Origin: Streptomyces albus subsp. albus
GTDB taxonomy: Bacteria > Actinomycetota > Actinomycetes > Streptomycetales > Streptomycetaceae
Direction of reading: 5' to 3'
DNA: 64,000 bases
Assembly (NCBI RefSeq): GCF_000719865.1
Contig: NZ_JOID01000011.1
Span: 124,001-188,000 of the forward strand
The notes beneath the pieces were generated by a model, which saw only the letters and a list, made by a program, of their open reading frames with translations, had not been told where the DNA came from and did not search any database. Position 1 is the stretch's first letter, and every line of letters begins with the position of its first letter. This document shows, piece by piece, positions 61,107-64,000 of the stretch. Position numbers and translations under genes: made by a program.

Positions 61107-61881
61107 GCCGGCGGATCTCCCCCCGCAGCTGTTCGGTGATCTCCACGGAGAGCCGGGCCACGCCCGCGTCCTCGATGCGGCGCGGCTGCGGGATGTCCAC
61201 CCGCCACTCCCGGGCGATCCGGCCGGGGCGGGAGGACAGCAGCACCACGCGCTGCGCGAGCCGGACCGCCTCGCGCACGTTGTGGGTGACGAAGAGGACG
61301 GAGAGGTTCGTCTCGCTCCAGATCCGGGTCAGCTCCTCGTGCAGCACATCGCGGGTGATGGCGTCGAGAGCGGCGAACGGCTCGTCCATCAGCAGCAGAT
61401 TGCTGTCCTGCGCCAGCGCCCGGGCCAGCGCCACCCGCTGCCGCATGCCGCCGGACAGCTCGTGCACCCGCTTGCCGTACGCGCCCTTCAGCCGGACCAG
61501 CTCCAGCAGCCGCTCGGCCTCCGGGCGGCGGTCCGCCTTGGGCACGCCCCGCAGGCGCAGGGCCAGTTCGATGTTGCGCCCGGCGGTGAGCCAGGGGAAC
61601 AGGGCGTGCTCCTGGAACATCAGGGCGGGCCGGCCGTGCGGGACGCCGATCTCCCCGGAGGTGGGCTTGTCGAGGCCCGCCACCAGGTTGAGCAGCGTGG
61701 ACTTCCCGCAGCCCGACGCGCCCAGCAGACAGACGAACTCGCCGTTCGCCACATCGAGACTGATGTCGTCCAGGACCGGCTGGCGGCCGCTGCCGCGGCC
61801 GAACGACTTGGACACGTGATCGAGCCGTACGGCGTGGTCGGCCGGGGCCTCGGTGTGCGGCGCGAGGAGTGCGGTGGCCAT
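61093..61881 (-). CDS. ABC transporter ATP-binding protein (sulfonate type)
   Basis: This 262-residue ATPase has Walker A LLGASGCGKSTLLNLV, Q-loop LMFQEHALFPWL, signature LSGGMRQRVALARALA, Walker B LLLMDEPFAALDAITR and the H-loop VLFVTHNVREAVRL. It is of the SsuB/TauB class and energises uptake of sulfonates. The ATG at 61881 follows GGAGGTGAC; the frame is open upstream without homology. It overlaps the permease start. Confidence 0.95.
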   Translation of the reverse strand: MATALLAPHTEAPADHAVRLDHVSKSFGRGSGRQPVLDDISLDVANGEFVCLLGASGCGKSTLLNLVAGLDKPTSGEIGVPHGRPALMFQEHALFPWLTAGRNIELALRLRGVPKADRRPEAERLLELVRLKGAYGKRVHELSGGMRQRVALARALAQDSNLLLMDEPFAALDAITRDVLHEELTRIWSETNLSVLFVTHNVREAVRLAQRVVLLSSRPGRIAREWRVDIPQPRRIEDAGVARLSVEITEQLRGEIRRHGQH

Positions 61882-62015
61882 CGGTGTCACCTCCGGGGGG
61901 ACGGGTTCGTCGCTGCGGTGGGCGGTGCTGGGGCGGCCGGTGCTGCGGTGGACCGCGCCGCGTCGGCGGTTCGGGACTGTGCGGGCTGCTGGCTGTGGGT
62001 CCGGGCCCGGGCCGC

Positions 62016-63182
62016 TCAGCCGGTGCCCAGGCCGGCGGCGGAGACCTTCCGCGCGCCCCGTTCCGCCAGCACCTCGTTGAGGAGCCTCAGGTCGTACAGG
62101 CCCCGCAGATCGGGCTTCTCCAGCAGCCCGGCCCGCACGGCGTGTTCGGCCTGGCGGGCCAGGGTGGCGGCGAGCGGATCGTCGAGCACCTCGATGTGCT
62201 CGAACGCCGGGTCGAGCACATCGGGCGGCAGGGCCTTGCCGCCCTGCCGCTCCAGCGCGGTGTTGAGCGCGGCCTTGGCCTCCTCCGGGTGGCTCCTGAT
62301 CCAGGCGTTCGTCTTCACCGAGCCGCGCAGCGCGGCCTCCACCGCCTCCGGGTGCTTCGCCAGGAACCGCTGCGAGACGACCATGGTGGTGATGACGTGC
62401 CGGCCGTCCTCCCACAGCTCCCGCTCGTCCAGCAGGACCCTGCCGCCCTGGGCGACGAGCTGCGAGGCGGTCGGCTCCGGCACCCAGGCCGCGTCCACGT
62501 CACCGCGCTGGAAGAAGGCCGGGGTCTCCTTGTTGTCGACGCGCAGCACGGTCACCTCGCCCTCGCCGCTGTCCGGGTCGACCCGGTAGCCCTTCCCGGA
62601 GAGGTAGTTGAGCAGGGCGACATCCTGGGTGTTGCCGAGCTGCGGGGTGGCGATCCGCTTGCCGCGCAGGTCGCCGAGGCCGCTCACCCGGTCGGGGTGC
62701 GCGACGAGGGAGACTCCGCCGGAGGCCGAGCCGGAGATGATCCGGAGGTTCCGGCCGCCGGCCCTGGTGTAGCCGTTGACGGCGGGCGAGGGGCCGAGCC
62801 AGGCGATGTCCACGGAGCCCGCGTTGAGCGCCTCGACGGCGGACGGGCCCGCGCCGAACACCTGTGAGGTCACCCTCGTCCCGCCCAGCTCCCGCTGGAA
62901 GAAGCCCTCCCGGTCACCGACGAGCGCGGTGGCGTGGGTGACGTTCGCGAAGTAGCCGAGCCGGATCTCGTCCAGCCCGCCGGTGCGCTCACCGCGCGGC
63001 TGCACCTTCGCGACGCCGCCGGCCTCGGCCCGGGAGCCGTAGCCGCAGGCGCCGAGCGCGACGGCCATCAGCGCGGCGAGCGCGGCGGCGACGGCCGCGG
63101 TGGCGTACCGGTGCCGGGGGCGCTGCCGCCGGCGGGTGCGGCGGCGCGGCCCCCGGGGCGGGGCGGGGCGGTCGGCAGGCAC
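62016..63182 (-). CDS. ABC transporter substrate-binding lipoprotein (sulfonate type)
   Basis: This 388-residue lipoprotein begins with an Arg-rich n-region and a hydrophobic segment ending in the lipobox AVALGAC (Cys46). The SsuA/TauA-like domain has EIRLGYFANVTHATALVGDR, VEALNAGSVDIAWLGPSPAV and GKRIATPQLGNTQDVALLNY. It binds sulfonate-type ligands outside the membrane. The GTG at 63182 starts the gene, with GAGAGG further upstream. It precedes the ATPase gene by 134 bases and is followed in operon order by permease and chelatase. Confidence 0.92.
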   Translation of the reverse strand: MPADRPAPPRGPRRRTRRRQRPRHRYATAAVAAALAALMAVALGACGYGSRAEAGGVAKVQPRGERTGGLDEIRLGYFANVTHATALVGDREGFFQRELGGTRVTSQVFGAGPSAVEALNAGSVDIAWLGPSPAVNGYTRAGGRNLRIISGSASGGVSLVAHPDRVSGLGDLRGKRIATPQLGNTQDVALLNYLSGKGYRVDPDSGEGEVTVLRVDNKETPAFFQRGDVDAAWVPEPTASQLVAQGGRVLLDERELWEDGRHVITTMVVSQRFLAKHPEAVEAALRGSVKTNAWIRSHPEEAKAALNTALERQGGKALPPDVLDPAFEHIEVLDDPLAATLARQAEHAVRAGLLEKPDLRGLYDLRLLNEVLAERGARKVSAAGLGTG

Positions 63183-63459
63183 GGGAGGGGTGTCCTCTCG
63201 GTGGGCGGCCGGGCTCGGTGCGGGGTGGTGGCGCGCCCGGCGGGGCGGCGGAAACGGGACGGCGGAAACGGGACGGTGCGGTGCGGCGCGTGACGGCGCG
63301 GGCGCGTGACGACGCGGCGCGGCGGGTCAGCCGCTCAGCCGCGGGCACATCGCCCGACGCCGCCCTCCCCACTGCCGAGGGCGCCGCTGCCGACCCGGCC
63401 GCCCTCCTTCGCGAAGGTCGACCAGCTCTCGGTGGCGGGACGCGCCGCGGTGGTCACGG

Positions 63460-64000
63460 TCAGAAGTCCCATCCGTCATCGGCGGCCGCGCCGTCCCCCG
63501 CCCGCGCGGCGGTGTGCGCGGACTCGGGGAACGCGTCGCCCGCCATGCCCGCCGTCAGCGTCGTGCCGTCCGCCGGGTCGATCAGGAGGAACGATCCGGT
63601 GCGGCGCGAGTCGGCGTACGCGTCGAGGGCGAGCGGCTCGGAGGTGCGCAGCACGATCCGGCCGATGTCGTTGGCGGCCAGCTCGCCCGGCGCCGGGTGC
63701 CGCGCGAGGCCGCCGTGCTCGTCGGGCTCGCTGAGCGCCAACCGGGACGGGATGTCCTTGACGATCGCCTTGACGGTGCGGGTGGTGTGCTTGAGCAGCA
63801 CCCGGTCGCCGACGGCCAGCGGCCGGTCGTGCAGATGGCAGGCGGTCGCCTCGACGTCCTGGGTGACGCCGGGGGCGGTCGCGGTGGTGACGATGATGTC
63901 GCCGCGCGAGATGTCCAGGTCGTCCGCGAGGAGGACGGTGACGGACTGCGGCGACCAGGCCGCGTCCACGTTCTCCCCGAGGGTGTCGATGGCCGTGACG
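63460..64000 (-). CDS. cysN: sulfate adenylyltransferase large subunit CysN, C-terminal part (truncated by window edge)
   Basis: The visible C-terminal 180 residues have the beta-barrel domains typical of CysN: AWSPQSVTVLLADDLDISRG, DIIVTTATAPGVTQDVEATA, DRPLAVGDRVLLKHTTRTVK, NDIGRIVLRTSEPLALDAYA and DSRRTGSFLLIDPADGTTLT. The GTPase domain lies outside the window. CysN with CysD makes adenosine phosphosulfate. The reading frame is open to the edge and continues into cysD territory in related genomes (from memory). The stop is at 63460, 277 bases before the sulfonate-binding protein gene, and the two probably share regulation. Confidence 0.93.
   Translation of the reverse strand, partial: VTAIDTLGENVDAAWSPQSVTVLLADDLDISRGDIIVTTATAPGVTQDVEATACHLHDRPLAVGDRVLLKHTTRTVKAIVKDIPSRLALSEPDEHGGLARHPAPGELAANDIGRIVLRTSEPLALDAYADSRRTGSFLLIDPADGTTLTAGMAGDAFPESAHTAARAGDGAAADDGWDF

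Overview
The window is about 64 kb of very GC-rich DNA. It has strongly GC-biased third codon positions, frequent GTG starts, GGAGG-type ribosome-binding sites and rare TTA codons. The gene content (hemE, chlorite-dismutase-family hemQ, Scr1/DUF397 genes, a SAV2148-family HEPN protein, DUF3000, DUF397) fits a Streptomyces chromosome. From memory, the gene order resembles the S. coelicolor SCO6026-SCO6097 neighbourhood with several species-specific insertions. No rRNA, tRNA, insertion sequence or CRISPR array was recognised.

Layout: (1) 1-6.5 kb: a beta-oxidation pair (FadB-like, thiolase), ribonuclease D, an atypical response regulator, DUF3000 and hemE. (2) 6.7-13.8 kb: a membrane mannosyltransferase-like protein, a CoA-disulfide-reductase-like flavoprotein, a DUF4349 lipoprotein, then hemG-hemQ. 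With hemE these give three steps of the coproporphyrin-dependent haem route. (3) 14-24 kb: a DUF692 iron-enzyme-like protein fused to a second domain, DUF4142, PTH2-type peptidyl-tRNA hydrolase, AIM24, ZapE, a RibD-C reductase, murC and msrB. (4) 24.1-27.5 kb: an accessory patch with AraC/cupin and DUF5937/secreted peptidoglycan-binding pairs; both regulators carry a TTA codon. (5) 27.7-40.5 kb: treZ, GNAT, MMPL/TetR, FHA, treY and glgX (glycogen to trehalose plus an efflux pair). (6) 40.9-47.1 kb: HEPN protein, exonuclease, aminoglycoside-phosphotransferase-like kinase, macrolide-type glycosyltransferase, CDP-alcohol phosphatidyltransferase. (7) 47.6-52.8 kb: two duplicated secreted subtilisins around a DUF1697 gene, then an HTH-Clp_N protein with its own palindromic operators. 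(8) 53-59.3 kb: a mosaic of small genes and gene debris followed by a WhiJ/AbaA-type module (ATPase, Scr1-like regulator, two DUF397). (9) 59.3-64 kb: sirohydrochlorin chelatase, a sulfonate-type ABC transporter and the end of cysN, i.e. sulfur assimilation.

The most interesting signals are regulatory or structural. They are: an HTH-Clp_N regulator with GTTGACA/TGTCAAC palindromes; facing promoters around one palindrome at the TetR/MMPL pair; a short upstream ORF with a strong SD and canonical promoter ahead of a GNAT gene; an upstream ORF overlapping hemE; a DUF692 protein joined by a 190-residue low-complexity linker to a domain resembling MNIO partner proteins; TTA codons in three regulatory genes; and a rearrangement scar where a DUF998 gene runs out of frame into nitrilase-family debris. 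All functional statements come from reading the sequence and recalled family knowledge; no search was run.
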